Source: Coniferiporia sulphurascens (lineage: Eukaryota > Basidiomycota > Agaricomycetes > Hymenochaetales > Hymenochaetaceae). From it: a DNA stretch of 64,000 nucleotides. Below are positions 36,750 through 48,900 of this stretch, piece after piece. The stretch lies in NCBI GenBank assembly GCA_002794785.1, contig NBBA01000008.1, positions 806,001 to 870,000 on the forward strand, given 5' to 3'. Numbering within the stretch: position 1 is the stretch's first letter; every line of letters begins with the position of its first letter. The notes below the pieces were generated by a model. The model worked only from the letters and a program-made list of their open reading frames with translations, searched no databases and was not told the origin of the DNA. The position numbers and the translations under genes are program-made.

Positions 36750-36930
36750 CCTTTTCCTTTTCGTTTCGTTTTTCTCTTCCACGACTTCCTCTTCCCTTCT
36801 CTTCCCTTCTTTTGCTCTCATTTCAGCACTGCGCTTCCCTTCTCTTCTTTTCCTCTCCATTTCCGTTTCCTTTTCTCTGCGAGTCTCTTCTCCTCTCTTC
36901 CTTTCTTCCCCTTCGATCCCCCCTTTACGC
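36750..36930. repeat. Long pyrimidine tract
   Basis: About 180 bp of nearly pure C/T on the plus strand (TTCCTTTTCGTTTCG... CTTCCCTTCTCTTCCC...), forming a polypurine-polypyrimidine duplex. It explains the charged Glu/Arg/Lys frame read on the minus strand. Confidence 0.8.
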
Positions 36931-38647
36931 ATTTGTGTTCGTCCCGTGGTGCCTTCTAGCCGCCCTCCCAATCCTATCGCCTTTCTCGACACCCGTAGCC
37001 CCGCCGCATTTGCGCTCGAACCCTATTATCAGCTCATCCCCCCCTGCCGCTTCCGCTTCCCTTTCCTTTTACTTGCATTCTCCATCTGCGCGTGCAGCCC
37101 ACACACGGCCCCTCTTCCTCCCATCCCATCACCTATTTGGCGAGACGCAAGACAAGTCCCGCTTTCTGCTCGCCTCCAATTCCAATTCCACCTCCCTTCC
37201 TCTTCTCGTGTCGTAATAAATTAAATAAATAATAACGAGTCGCATATAGCATATATACCGTACACACTCTACACGCACTGGCACCGCGTGCGCGCTGCGT
37301 ATGTGCGTGTAAATACCTAGCAGAACCAAGACGGAGAACAAAAGCCAAATCCAGAGGGAATACACACACACACGCAAGATGCTCGTGGGCCCGATCGAAC
37401 GGATCCCTTCACGTCAGGTTCCCTCTTCCCCTTTTCTCGCTAACCGCCGACCCGCTGATAGCCAGTCGCCCCAGGCGCGGAGATGAAACGGCTCGCCGAG
37501 GAAGAAGACGGAAGAAGAAAGAAGAGCGAGGGGGAGGGAGGCTGTGATGGTGGGTATAGTGATGGACGATGAGCGACGAGCGATGATGCCGAAGAGCTGA
37601 TGTTAGGTGATGGGGTGGGATGACGAAGCGCGGGGGTGAGATGAACAAGGATGGAAGGCAGAGAGAAGAGGGGAAGAAGCGCGGTTTGGGTATGGAATGC
37701 GAAAAACGAATGTGATAGAACCCTGTATTAGAATAGAATTAGCAAAGAGGAATGAATGGGGAATGAGGAACGAGAAACGAGAAACGAGAAACTAGAAACG
37801 AGAAGATGATCAGTCCATATTCCCGGGACAGACGACGCCTGGTGTCAGTGTGCCGTACTGCGGTATGCCGTACACGATACAAAAAGGGACAAGACGAGAT
37901 GAGAAATGTAGAGGAAAGTCAAAGGAAAGAAAGAAAAAAAAGAAAAAAAAAGACGTTGGGAGACACGAGACGCATACACGGTATGAGCTTCGCTTCCGGA
38001 TGCCCCGGGGAGGGAGTGCGGTGGCGGCGGTTCCTCAGGCTCTTCCCTCTTCCTCGGACTGATGCGTTCAAGTTCGCACACAGCCTTTGTATCTTCAAGT
38101 TTCTCTCGTCGTCGTTAACCTCGTTTCCTGGCTGCTGACTGCCCGTTTGGAAGCAAGGATACGGTGGTGTGTTTGATGTGGGACCCAATAAAAACCGTAC
38201 CATCCAGTTCAGAAAAGTCCTTCTTCCCAAGACGCTTTCTTCCGACCCGGTCCTGCAGTATTACCAAAGCTCGGTGCACTACTGGCTAAGCGATAGTATG
38301 AAACACGACTACCGTGTCCGTTTGTCCGTTTGTCTGTTTGTCTGTTTTTCGTCGCTTCCCTTTCGCCTTGGCAAAAAGGTATCCGAGTCGTACATCATAA
38401 AGTTGTAAGGTTCCTACTAGAGTCTTACTCCAAATTAAGCTTTTTTTCTTTCTTTCCTTCTTTCGAGTTCTTATAAGTTATAAGTTATAACCCGATTTTA
38501 GGCTCAGGCTATTTCCTGTTTCGTACTACTACAAGTACTCGGCAATTGCCGCTCAAAGTTTGCTTTTACCTTTGCCTTTACGTTTTGCCACCAGTAGTAC
38601 AGCCTATCGGTTCTCCCTTTTACGTCTCCCCACACCCTTTTTGGTCG

Positions 38648-38651
38648 TAGT

Positions 38652-38683
<32 letters not shown>

Positions 38684-38685
38684 GG
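38648..38685. repeat. (GTA)n(GTG)n trinucleotide microsatellite
   Basis: GTAGTAGTA... passing into GTGGTGGTG, about 12 units. Confidence 0.9.
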
Positions 38686-39273
38686 AACCGTACGGAGACG
38701 CCCCCCGCCCGACTTCGTTCCCGCACCCGCACCCGCGCCCGGATCCCATCTTCTCTCTATCCCGTTCTTTCCGTATCCGTGTCGCGCAGAGGCAGACCCC
38801 TACATAATTAATCATTCCCTATCCCCTCGTATGATGTTATTACACACTTACTAGTAGCCCAAATCGCTCGCCGCTCCTGATTCGAATGCGGCTGGCGTCA
38901 ATTATTTAACATCAATGCCGTTGTCAATATCAATATCAACACCGAAGCCACTGCGACTGCCTATTCCGATTCCGGGAACATCCCCCCACACCTCTTCCAT
39001 CCAAAAGCAACACCGCTGAGCAGTGAGCGCCGGATACTAGATAAAGCATCTGAGTCCGCGTATCAGATGGTTATATCAATATATCAACGCCAATATCAAT
39101 CATATCACTACGGTCAGCCCGCCACCACTCACACACGCACTACACACGCACGAACAATAAACCGGTTAGTTACCTTCTATGCATGTTGCTCCTTTTCAGT
39201 GAAGATATCATAGAGTAGGAAGTAGATATATTCGGGTTTTTCCTCCCTTGTACCAGTGATACATAACACAAAC

Positions 39274-39360
39274 CCCGCACCCGCACCCGCACCCGCACCC
39301 GCATCCGATTCCGATTCCGATTCCGATATCCGCATACCCGCATATCCGCATGTCCGCACG
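39274..39360. repeat. (CCCGCA)n passing into (ATTCCG)n hexamer array
   Basis: Five or more CCCGCA units, then four ATTCCG units, then CCGCATA variants; one array mutating stepwise into another. Confidence 0.85.
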
Positions 39361-40569
39361 ACGGCATGTCAGCATGTGTGCGCGGCGTGCCAGGGGCGTT
39401 GCGCAATGCAATGCGTACCTACGGCTGAAATCCGAGATCGGCGTTGCGCGGCAACCTTGAAAGCCTGAGTAAGGCCAGGCCCGCCAGGCCCCAGGGAACG
39501 AAGATCATTGATCGGCGTCTCCCTCTCCGGGCGCGCGTCGTCCCTCTCCCCAACTTGTATGTGTATATGCACTACATGTAGTTTAAAATCACGGTCGGGG
39601 TGTGCTCTGCATTCCTCGAACGGGCGTGGCCGGCCGGCGATTTTTAGACAGCCAGTGTGGCGCTAGGATTGTTGCGGTGCTGGTGATATACTGTGTAGCC
39701 GTGTAGTGGTGTCACGGTGCTGCGATCACCGCCGTGCGAGCATCTGTATCCGTGCCCGTGTCCACGCCGTTGGCAGTACTATAGCAAAGCCATTTATCAA
39801 TGAGGTAACAGCGTGTAATGCCATTGGGGTGCCGTGGCTCATGAGGCTACGCCGCAGCTCAGCCCTCAGGTCTACCTCGGCTGCGGCCGCGTTTCGAGCG
39901 CGCTCCGTCGTCTTCCGCCGCCGCGTACCGGGAACAAGGCGGGGCAGAGAGCCGCCATGCTGGTGTTTTAATCTTATACCGCTTCGATTTCGATTCCGGT
40001 TTCTTTTCTTTTTCGCTTCATCACCTGCTTCTTAGATAGAGTGCGACGTGTGTATTGTGCATTGTGTGTTATGATTGGGCATCAAGAAAGTTTGTGCATC
40101 AGGTCTTTTTTTGTTTTTCAGACACTGCGTGTACGTGTACGTGTGCGGGATGCGTGTGCGGGATGTGTGTGCGGAGGAGATGCGGGGCGGAGTGGTACGG
40201 AATGGTATGGTGAAATTGTTTGTTCAGCGTTCCTCTAACTCCGTAATATGAGTCGTTGGTGGGTGCATACGTATTCCCCGCTTCGAGCTTCCCGCGGCCT
40301 TCCTCTTCAGCTGCAACGAGGTGGGGATATAACGGGGGAGTAAGGGGGAAAGGGGGAAAGGGACAAGAGCGGTGGCGAACACCTGTGTGCGCGTATGGGT
40401 GTCCGTATGGACTCGGGGAGTAAACGGAGTATGCAACCAACCGGCTCCCTCCGGGGAGAAGGGAGGAAGGGGAAACGAATTGCGAAGCCACAATCAACAG
40501 TAGCACCACGAGCCCACGTAAACTGCATCCGGTGAGGGTTTTTCTGTCTACACCACGCAGTCCTGTCCT

Positions 40570-41030
40570 CTTATCCTGCTCAGAGAGGAATGCCGGCATC
40601 CAGCACGTATGTATTTTGAACAGGAACGGGAAAGTCCGAGTTATAATCGTCTGTCCAGCCTCGGTCCCTTAGTACCTCTCGCTCCTTTCCGCGGCGCAAT
40701 CGAAACCCGACGGCACAATCCAGCCACTGTGGCGGCACGGGTCTATGCAGACCGCATACGGTATCGGCCTCCCGCACTCTCCATTGTGTAACTCCTGTCT
40801 CGCTCAGAGAGGAAGGTCCGCATCGACGTCGGCGTGTACATGTTTTCGAACAGGAAACTGAAAGTCACGAGAATATCCCGCCTCGCTCCTTGCCGCGCCG
40901 ATCACGGGCAGCACCCGCACAGTCCATTCACCAGTAGGCACGGTCAACTTAACCCAGCGGCGTACTGTATCTTGCCAGTGCGTGTACAGCTGGGATCCTC
41001 CGAGTCCCGCCGGAGATATCCGGACAACGG
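40570..41030. repeat. Diverged tandem duplication, about 224-bp unit
   Basis: CTCAGAGAGGAA occurs at 40579 and 40803. After each copy the order of matching words is the same: a CGTGTACAT/CGTATGTAT word, then GAACAGGAA, then GAAAGTC, then CTCGCTCCTT with GCGGCGC/GCCGCGCC, then TCCA near GGCACGG, and finally CGGTATC/CTGTATC. The two copies are thus parallel and about 224 bp apart. On the minus strand each copy contains an open frame ending Pro-Leu-stop at the same place (40580-40777 and 40804-41052). The function is unknown. Confidence 0.7.
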
Positions 41031-41826
41031 CAACGCGTAATGCACAATGCACGTCGGGCTCCTAATGAACAAGTCTTTGGGTCAAATCGGGATTGAGTAC
41101 CCAACCGGGTGTCCTCCTCTCCGTATCCTGCCAGCCGACCCGATCCGATTTGGTCCCCCCTCGCTCTTTTCCGGAAGCCGAAGCTCGCCTGGGTCCGGGA
41201 AGAGGAGAGGACGATGTAAAACGGGAGGACGAAGACGGAAGATGCGGGTTGGCGTTTGGCGGGATTACGCGCCGACCACCCGGTCTCGCGCGAAGTCCGA
41301 GATTAAGCTAAAGCTCAAGCCCGAAATGTAATGTAGTTGATCGTTTGTACACGGAAGGGAGAGGGCTTACGCACCTATCGGAGGTGTCGAACCAGAAGTC
41401 TAACTCCATCCAAACGGTGTTTTCGATTCTCGCATCCGCATCCGCTACAAGAGGGAGACGGGACGTGGAATAAGGCAGCGGAGTGTATGCCCTCCTCCTC
41501 GGCGTCATGTGGCGCTCAACCCGAAACCCCGCAGCCACAGAGGGGCGGGGGCGTACCGTACTATTCTTCACCTGATTCGTATTAGGCTCAATATAGCATG
41601 CGCCATACGCGGCCATGGGCTAAGACCGCGCCACATGCGCACACCACATACGCCACACACACGATACGCGATGCACGATGCATGACTACGATCCCAGTTC
41701 CCCACGAACATGCGTATGTGGGAGACTTTTCACTCACATACAGTACAGTACGCCGCCCCCTGTTTCCACTGTTTCCAATTTCCCATTTTCGTAGTGCTAT
41801 CTGGCCGGAGGACTGCCCCCGTGGTC

Positions 41827-41851
41827 AGTATCGGTATCGGTATCGGTATCG
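41827..41851. repeat. (TATCGG)4 hexamer array
   Basis: Four perfect TATCGG units. Confidence 0.9.
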
Positions 41852-42377
41852 GAAGCAGCAGACCCCGCACGTGTCATGCAAAAAAAATAGCAATTGGAGG
41901 CGTTTTCCTTCCGTAGGGAGCGGCTGAGGGGAGCATGAGTAATTGGTGAATTGATGTTCCGCCCTCACCCAGGGCGCTAAACCACTCATGCGCTCATTCG
42001 CATCATCATGATCGCCATCATCAGACCGAGTCAGGTCATCTGGGGATAGCCGAAAGGGGTCCGGGAGTTGGAAACGTGTTGGCTTTAGTGATGGACATTA
42101 GGAATGGAAACAAGGTAGGAAACGGAACAACGCCCGTTTTTCGACGCTTCTTGTCCATCCCACAACTAGCACCCCTTCTTCCCCCTGATGAGAGGTAAGG
42201 ACAAGTCCGACCGGTCCTGCAACGATAGCGCCCGTGATGAGTGTGCTTAGTGCCCGGACGAGTGCAGAACAGTTAGACCGGCCTGACTGCCGATTTCCTA
42301 AGTTGGGTATCCGCCACGGTCCCTAATTTGGAGCGGTACATTCCCGTAAAGGAAATAGCCTCACTCCTCTTCCCTTT

Positions 42378-42912
42378 TTGGAGGAAGAGATAAAAATGAA
42401 ACACTTGCAAGTCACATCTTCTGATCCTTTCAGATTGCAAAAAGGGAAAGAGGAAGACGATTGGTATTTACTCTTCCGTTGGGGGTTGAGTCACGCGCGC
42501 CAGTCCGGCGCGGATGGGAAGAGCGATTATGGGACGTGGCAGGAGGCAGAGCAGGTTTTTTTTTGGTCTCCCGCAGCTCTAGCTGATACGTACTGCCAGG
42601 CGGAGAGAATCCATAACTTTTTCGGACATCATGATTTTGTCAACGTAACGCGCGTTCCACGGGTTTCCATGTCCAAAGTCGCCGTGCCGCCGCGTATCGA
42701 TATCGACAACGCTGTAGCGTACCCAGAAGTTTGGTGGACTTTGCATTCGAATCCGTCCTTCCGAGTATGACGTGACAGATGATGCCAACAAACCGCTCAT
42801 TGTGTACAATGCGATGCCGGTGGACGCGCCCGTTACCTACTGCGCGGTAATAGCCTCCGTCGCATCCTTACCCGCTTGCGGCTATGGGCGTATGAGAAAG
42901 GATTCAAGTTGA
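42378..42912 (+). pseudogene. Possible degraded or frame-disrupted coding segment, family unknown
   Basis: The frame 42378-42770 (130 codons, MEEEIKMKHLQVTSSDPF...) looks protein-like: Trp and Tyr at plausible density (DDWYLLFRWG, AYPEVWWTLHS) and mixed codon use. It stops at 42768-42770. The overlapping frame starting near 42758 continues protein-like (YDVTDDANKPLIVYNAMPVD, then APVTYCA) to a stop at 42912, so a one-base shift or an unnoticed intron may separate two parts of one reading frame. A third segment from 42876 (RLWAYEKGFKLRKRRVHSM) also reads well. I do not recognise the family. It may be a gene relic or chance. Confidence 0.25.
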
Positions 42913-45900
42913 GAAAAAGGCGAGTCCACTCCATGACTGATCTGCATGCATTTATCTCGAGGATGGGGTACGCGGATCCCGGGGCGAACGGACATGCGCA
43001 ACAGCGACCCAAGAATATAAGCTGCCACAATAGTCGAAGGCTTCGTACGGCATCGTTTCAGTGGACGGAGGCCTCTCTGGGGAAGGGGCGTCTATCAGTC
43101 ATCGCTTACGTCATCCCACAGCCAGCACAGAGACGCGGACTCTCACGCAGTTAGCAAGACAAAGAGACGAGATCGGACACGACCAGTTGGCGGGCGAAAC
43201 AGCGGCGGGATCACAAGGCGACTGTTGGTCGGCGCGGATCCGCTCGCTTATTTGGAACGAAACCCAAATCTAAGTTACGCTTTTTCGTCGAGCACCTCGT
43301 GCCTGATCACGGACAGGTCGTGCGCTTCCGTAATCATGCGCCAAGCGCCTGGGGCACCCCTAGGCCTGTGGGGCAGAGAAGCACACCCTGGGTCGTTATG
43401 TTGCCGTAACGTGCTTCCGTATCTCGTAAGTGACCGGTGCAGGATTAAGACCCCGCACTCGGCACGCTCCTGCCGTCTGGCTTCCCCGTCAGCTAGGTTC
43501 GTCGCCATGCGCGTCCGCTCTTTGGCCCGCAATCGCTTTCACCCTCGCTTTTCCCTTTTCCATTCAGTCCGATATAGCTCATCCTCTTCTCACCGTCCTC
43601 CGCGGATTTCGCGGGGCTCTATATAGCCTTGCATTGGATAGTAGGGGCACCTGTGCGGCACTCAGAAATAGACTCTATGGCCGTACGAAAGCTGAGAATT
43701 TGGGATCTCCCCTTTCCAACCGCCTTCTAGCACCGAAGACTCGACAAGCAAAATCCTCGAAAGAGTCTAGGAAAAGAAACGCCGAAATTTCCAGGACTAA
43801 GATCTGAGCGTCCTCGGCCAGATTAAAGCGTACGAGGCTAGCAAAGTCTCGCACGATCCGTTACCGTCCCTGCGCCCGAGCTCATGCAATTCCGAAGCCA
43901 AAAACAACCGCAGTGCACCGTCTACGCTCCGCCAGCCTCGACATCTGATTGGTGGTCTGGCTTTTCGGATGCGTCTACATTCTCCACCGGTCCAATGGCA
44001 TCAAGAAAAGGTGCCCAGAACACAGACGAGGAAGCCCATTATTTGTCCCGAGTAAAATTAGACTGGATCCAGAGTGTCACTTTGAGAGCGCACGATTGGA
44101 TCGTCGTTAATGGGAGATGCAAAATCGCAACATCCGCCGGCGTAACCCGTGGATACGTCCACAGCGGACTCTGTAGGCTTGGCCAATCATTTTTCTCTGC
44201 GACCCGGACATCTTTTTTTTTGCCTGAATTCGGAAGCCTGGCCTTGGCAACAAACAAATACGCTGAATAAGCAAGACGGTGAAGAGTCCTTCCTACACTT
44301 GCTGAATCCATGAATTGATGCGTGGGTTCCCCACAATAGAAAGGCGGGCAAAGACAGGACCACGCTGGATTGCGTGCAAGTTCTCACGACTTCGCATGCT
44401 TCACGTGATAGCTTTTCTGCGTGCCTATGCTGTAGAAAGGTGAGCAAAGCCCCTCAATACAATCCTGAACCGCTATCTTTAAGAAAACAACGCTGAGTCT
44501 CGTAATCAGAGCTAGAAGTCTTCATTACCCATACCTTTACGTATCGAGGCAAGGAAGCACGTGCACAAGCCTGGAAGCCATCGTCGCTGCGAGGATAGAG
44601 GATAAGGAGAGCATATAAGCGTTTGCCGTCCACCTAGCACATGCACTCAATCTCCGAAGAATGGCAACGGGCTGAGTGCTCGGCGCACATGCCTTTCGAT
44701 TACAGATGGTCGATCGAATACGAGACGTATGGTTCTCGAAACTATGCCCAGACGGGTGTTAATTCCGTATAGTAAAGAAGGCGAAGCACGGCCGGCGCCT
44801 CCTTGTGCGGGCATGCAGAAGTTCGCCGTTCTCAGCGGTCGATGTCCACGTAACCAATTAGTGCTGACGGACGCATAAGAACTCCGCCCCAGATATAGAA
44901 TTATAGCCGGAAATAATGCGACGACACAAGCGTTCAAGGTCCCAACCTTGTCGTTTTGGTCTTTGTCTCACGTTGTGGCCGCCGGTAATATGCCGTGTGC
45001 ATATAGCGGCTTGAAATTTTCGCCCTTCTTGGCCCTTGATAGGAAAGGAAAAGATGCCTGGCGCGTAATAACGTACTTGTGCGGGAGAAGTCCGTATAAT
45101 TGCAATGGGTGTGAACGGTCGGCCAAGCTGAGCAAGCGTGCCCATACGTCCTGACGATGTACGTCGTGACAGGCAGACAGGGAGAACCAGATGCATGTGC
45201 ACCGCTAGGATTGTTTGATTGCGCTTCATGGCCCACTGGCGCGGTCCGCCCGCATCGGTGAGAAACTCACGAGCAGCACTAGAACGTTTTGGGAAGTATC
45301 ATGGGATTTCGAGCTGGCAAATGCTTATGTCCCACGGTGTATCGGATTAAAGTTGCCCGTGTCGTTTTATCGCTGCAAGCACTTCAAATCTAAAGAAAAA
45401 AAATGCAATTTGAGCCGAAGGAAGGCCATGGAACTTTGATAGGTACCCGTGGCTAGTCAGTGCGGGTGACTTGCATTGTAGTGAATTTACCCACACCTTA
45501 TTATGGTTGCTAGCTTGTAACGCAGAGCCACACTGTGACCATGATACGCGCACGCCCTAGGCTATTTCGCTATCTGCCAAGCGCATTTATACAAGTGTTT
45601 CGAGATGTACCGATAATCGCGTACCCTGTAGCCCGACGGCGAGGAGAGAAGAAAAGGGTTTTCAAATGGTACATGGTCCGAAAAAAATTCACGTACCGCT
45701 GCGACTAGCCTCTGGTTCGTTGTGATGGCAGGCAGGGTTGCGCACGACCAACTGCAACGATAAACGACAGCCGATGTGACCCGAGTGTTATCTTCCCTTT
45801 TCATTTATCCTTTCTTCTTGTTTGTTTATTATCGGGCCTCGTCCGACGACGGGACTCTGCGGAATGATTTTCCTGGCCAAATCCTGGGAACCTGGCTCCG

Positions 45901-48900
45901 CTCTTGCCGCCAAGGAAGCAACAGCTCGAGGCATCCTTTTCTATTCGGCGTGGCGCAAACATCCAGTTGGAACGGATGTATGTACGTGATAACACGAGTT
46001 CAGGCAAGTACTGGTACAGTAAGTACAAGGTTGACGTACGTACCTGGGTTTCAAGGTTCGTTACTTCCCCGCGGCAGGCTGGAGATACGACTGAGACAGA
46101 ACCATCAGCGGAGACTGCAGTGTTCAGCGCACGATGAATTAGTATATAGGCTGCGCACTAGGCACGTAAGGAGATTCGGATCGGACAGAAAATGTCGTGT
46201 CGAGGACCCGAGGCATATATTTCCCAATTGCTCTACATAAACCCACACTTCGGATTCTTTAGGCACGTACGAGAACTTAAGCGACTTCACTGCATAATGG
46301 TACTTATCCCCGGAGTCGGATATCGGAGGAGAACCTCGGGGAAACATGTCACATTCAAACGAAGCTTCCTCGATGGGGCGTGCATGTATCCGAAGAGCAC
46401 GACTGGAAAGACCGTCGAGGAGACTTTGTATCTTTGTATTTTGAAAGAGAGTAGAACTGTTGCGGCGAGCGCGGCCGTGGCCCTAAGACGCAATGCAGTG
46501 GCAGATCGTGATCAAGATCTCCATCGATATGATGGCGGGCGGAAGCAAAGTAAGTGAGTGAGTCACGGGACGTGATGCCGTCATCCCGCTACCGCCGTAT
46601 TTATTTTTCTTCGCTTCAGGACATTCACTAGCATTTTTCTTTAAATCAAATGTTTATGGCCGATTACCTGGGTAATGGACCCGTGCATTACTATGCTGCG
46701 ACACCAGGACTTGGGCTCAAGCTGCAGGCCGGCAAAGGAGCGGGGTCTTCCGGTATAAGCGGGAGCCCGCTGTCAAAGCCACGGGATTAAAATAAATAAA
46801 CCAACCAACAAAATAGCGGATCTATCAGACCAAGTCAACTCCATGGACGCAGCGGCGACATCTGGTGGCCGCTGCTGTTGCTGCTGAGACTTGGGCGTTC
46901 GTGGCTAATTTTCGCTGTGATGGATACGAGAGCGATGATATGAGTCGCCCCCAACAAGAGACCAAACCGTCGTTCGATAGATGGGAGCTGGCAGCCTACG
47001 CTGGTAATAGCATGCATGCACGTTCACGGAGTTGTGAAGGCCGTCTTTTTTTTTCTTCCCCGTCGCTGCGTGTGAACGAAGTCATCCTGACTTCCGGCAC
47101 TGACATCACCGAAGCCGTCATTCCGAATCAGCATTCGATGAATTTGAATAGAACGGGAAAACATATATGCAGTACACAAGCTCAACAAAGTCAAAAAGTC
47201 CCCTCACTTATTGACGGGGTTTCTACGTACCCTGACGGTGGTTCTTATTTTCGTTTAGTTAAAAACGAGCCTGCAGAAGCGCAGCGCCTATCGGCCGGAC
47301 GAATACCAGGGCTTCAACCGAGGACGTGCGTCCCCTCAAAGAGTACCAGAGCAAAGGTTTTCAGATTGCAGATTGCAATAATAGGCTTCCTGAAGGCGGC
47401 AACTAATACGGACACAATTGTTCGCCGTCGGCCTGTTTTTTTAAATTCAAACGACTTAACGGTAACTCATCAACTGCGGGACTAAACCTGGGGGAAAAAG
47501 GAACGCCAACATGCACGGAAACTCTTACCAGTCGCTTGTTTCCAGGTTCGTGGAGAAGGCGTTTTGATCCAAGTAGGTTCTTCGAACACCTGCGCCGAGC
47601 GTTAGTTCGACACGCTGAAGAAGAATCTGAGCAATGGTGCGGTGCCATCGGATTGTTAGAACTGGACGAACTCTCCATCTTTGACAGCCGCGCTAGATCA
47701 ACATCATCATCCTGACCTACGTGGGAAGACCCACATGGGTCAATGTGCAAAACACAGATGTCGGAGAAGAGGTTGACGGGGGACACAGGGTTACACATCA
47801 AAGCCACAATCCACCCCTTCAGAATACGGCCGGGATTTTCCAGTACACCAAACTTGGTTATCAATCTGAAACAATAGCGCCTGACAATGCGGTTAAACGC
47901 ATTAATGTCTGCGGGATGTCAACACAGGACTCATGCAAACAGTCATTTTCTACCATCGGCGTCACACTCTGGCGACACGCCAAATGGAGTGAATAAGGTG
48001 ATTAACATAAAACTTAGTTACGTAGCTCAGCCCCGGCAACGTATCACACCGATAGAAGTGCCCAGGGATATGCATGCACTTGTGATGCTGGTAACGCGAG
48101 ACCTTCCAGCTTCTTTACGTCTTCATGCAAAACGGGGCCACCGAAGGTGCTTCACTTGAACATGGGCTGTATAGACTAATGTCTGCAATAGTTCAGTCCG
48201 CGGAAACTTCAGTTTATGAAGCATGAATATGGATCTCAACACGACACACCAACAAACGCCTGGTGCCTCTGGATGTAAATACGGAGGACAGTTCAGCGAG
48301 TAGAGAGAACCATGGTCTGGAGTTCTCGGCACCAACGTTTTGACACATGCACCATGATTTGGTTCTCTATGACTTCCTTCGCACTACAAAACCCGAGGTT
48401 TGTAACCTTCCTGCACCATCCGCAAACGTGTATAACAGTCCCCCCCTCCTCGGAGGAAGCTTGAGGTGCATCATGGCGAGTGCGTGAGAACGCCACGAAG
48501 TGCTACGCTGAGGTTGGGTCGGGTATGCAAGTGCACCGGACGGAACATCTTGGGCGTGCCTTTCGCTTTAGTCATCTAGTTATCACGCAGGAAGTCTACG
48601 TATGCCATGTGGCCGAACGAAATGAAGTCCACATGGGGCGAGAGCATTTGTCCATAAGATTTTTGGCGAGCTTCTTGTCCCATCGGAACCCTTGCACAGA
48701 AATGAGCGTTTGGCATTGAAGCGTAAGGATGGCAATAGCTGCCCGCGTCTAGGTGTGAAATGCCAAGCCGCATCACCCAGTCTTGAGACACCAGGTCGCC
48801 GAGATGCTCTCCGGAGCTGTTCGATTGAAAAAGTCATAAACCGAGCTTAGTTAGCGGAAGGATCGAACAGGTCAGACGAAGCGAGATGAAGTCCAGGAAG

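Larger units (their letters stand above)
29018..41999. other. Gene desert rich in short tandem arrays
   Basis: About 13 kb with no supported gene. Long pyrimidine tracts (for example 34229-34300 and 36750-36930), homopolymers (a C14 run near 32776) and many period-6 to period-8 arrays dominate. Frames such as 29013-29873, 31792-32277 or 36656-37216 arise from this biased composition. No transposase, reverse transcriptase, integrase or long terminal repeat could be recognised. The region could be heterochromatic or rapidly evolving spacer; this is inference. Confidence 0.45.

Noticed and set aside
30584..39360. Hexamer arrays considered as CRISPR-like repeats
   Set aside because: Units are contiguous without unique spacers and the host is eukaryotic; they are simple tandem repeats.
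46865..47485. 206-codon plus-strand frame
   Set aside because: No recognisable domain; composition looks random.
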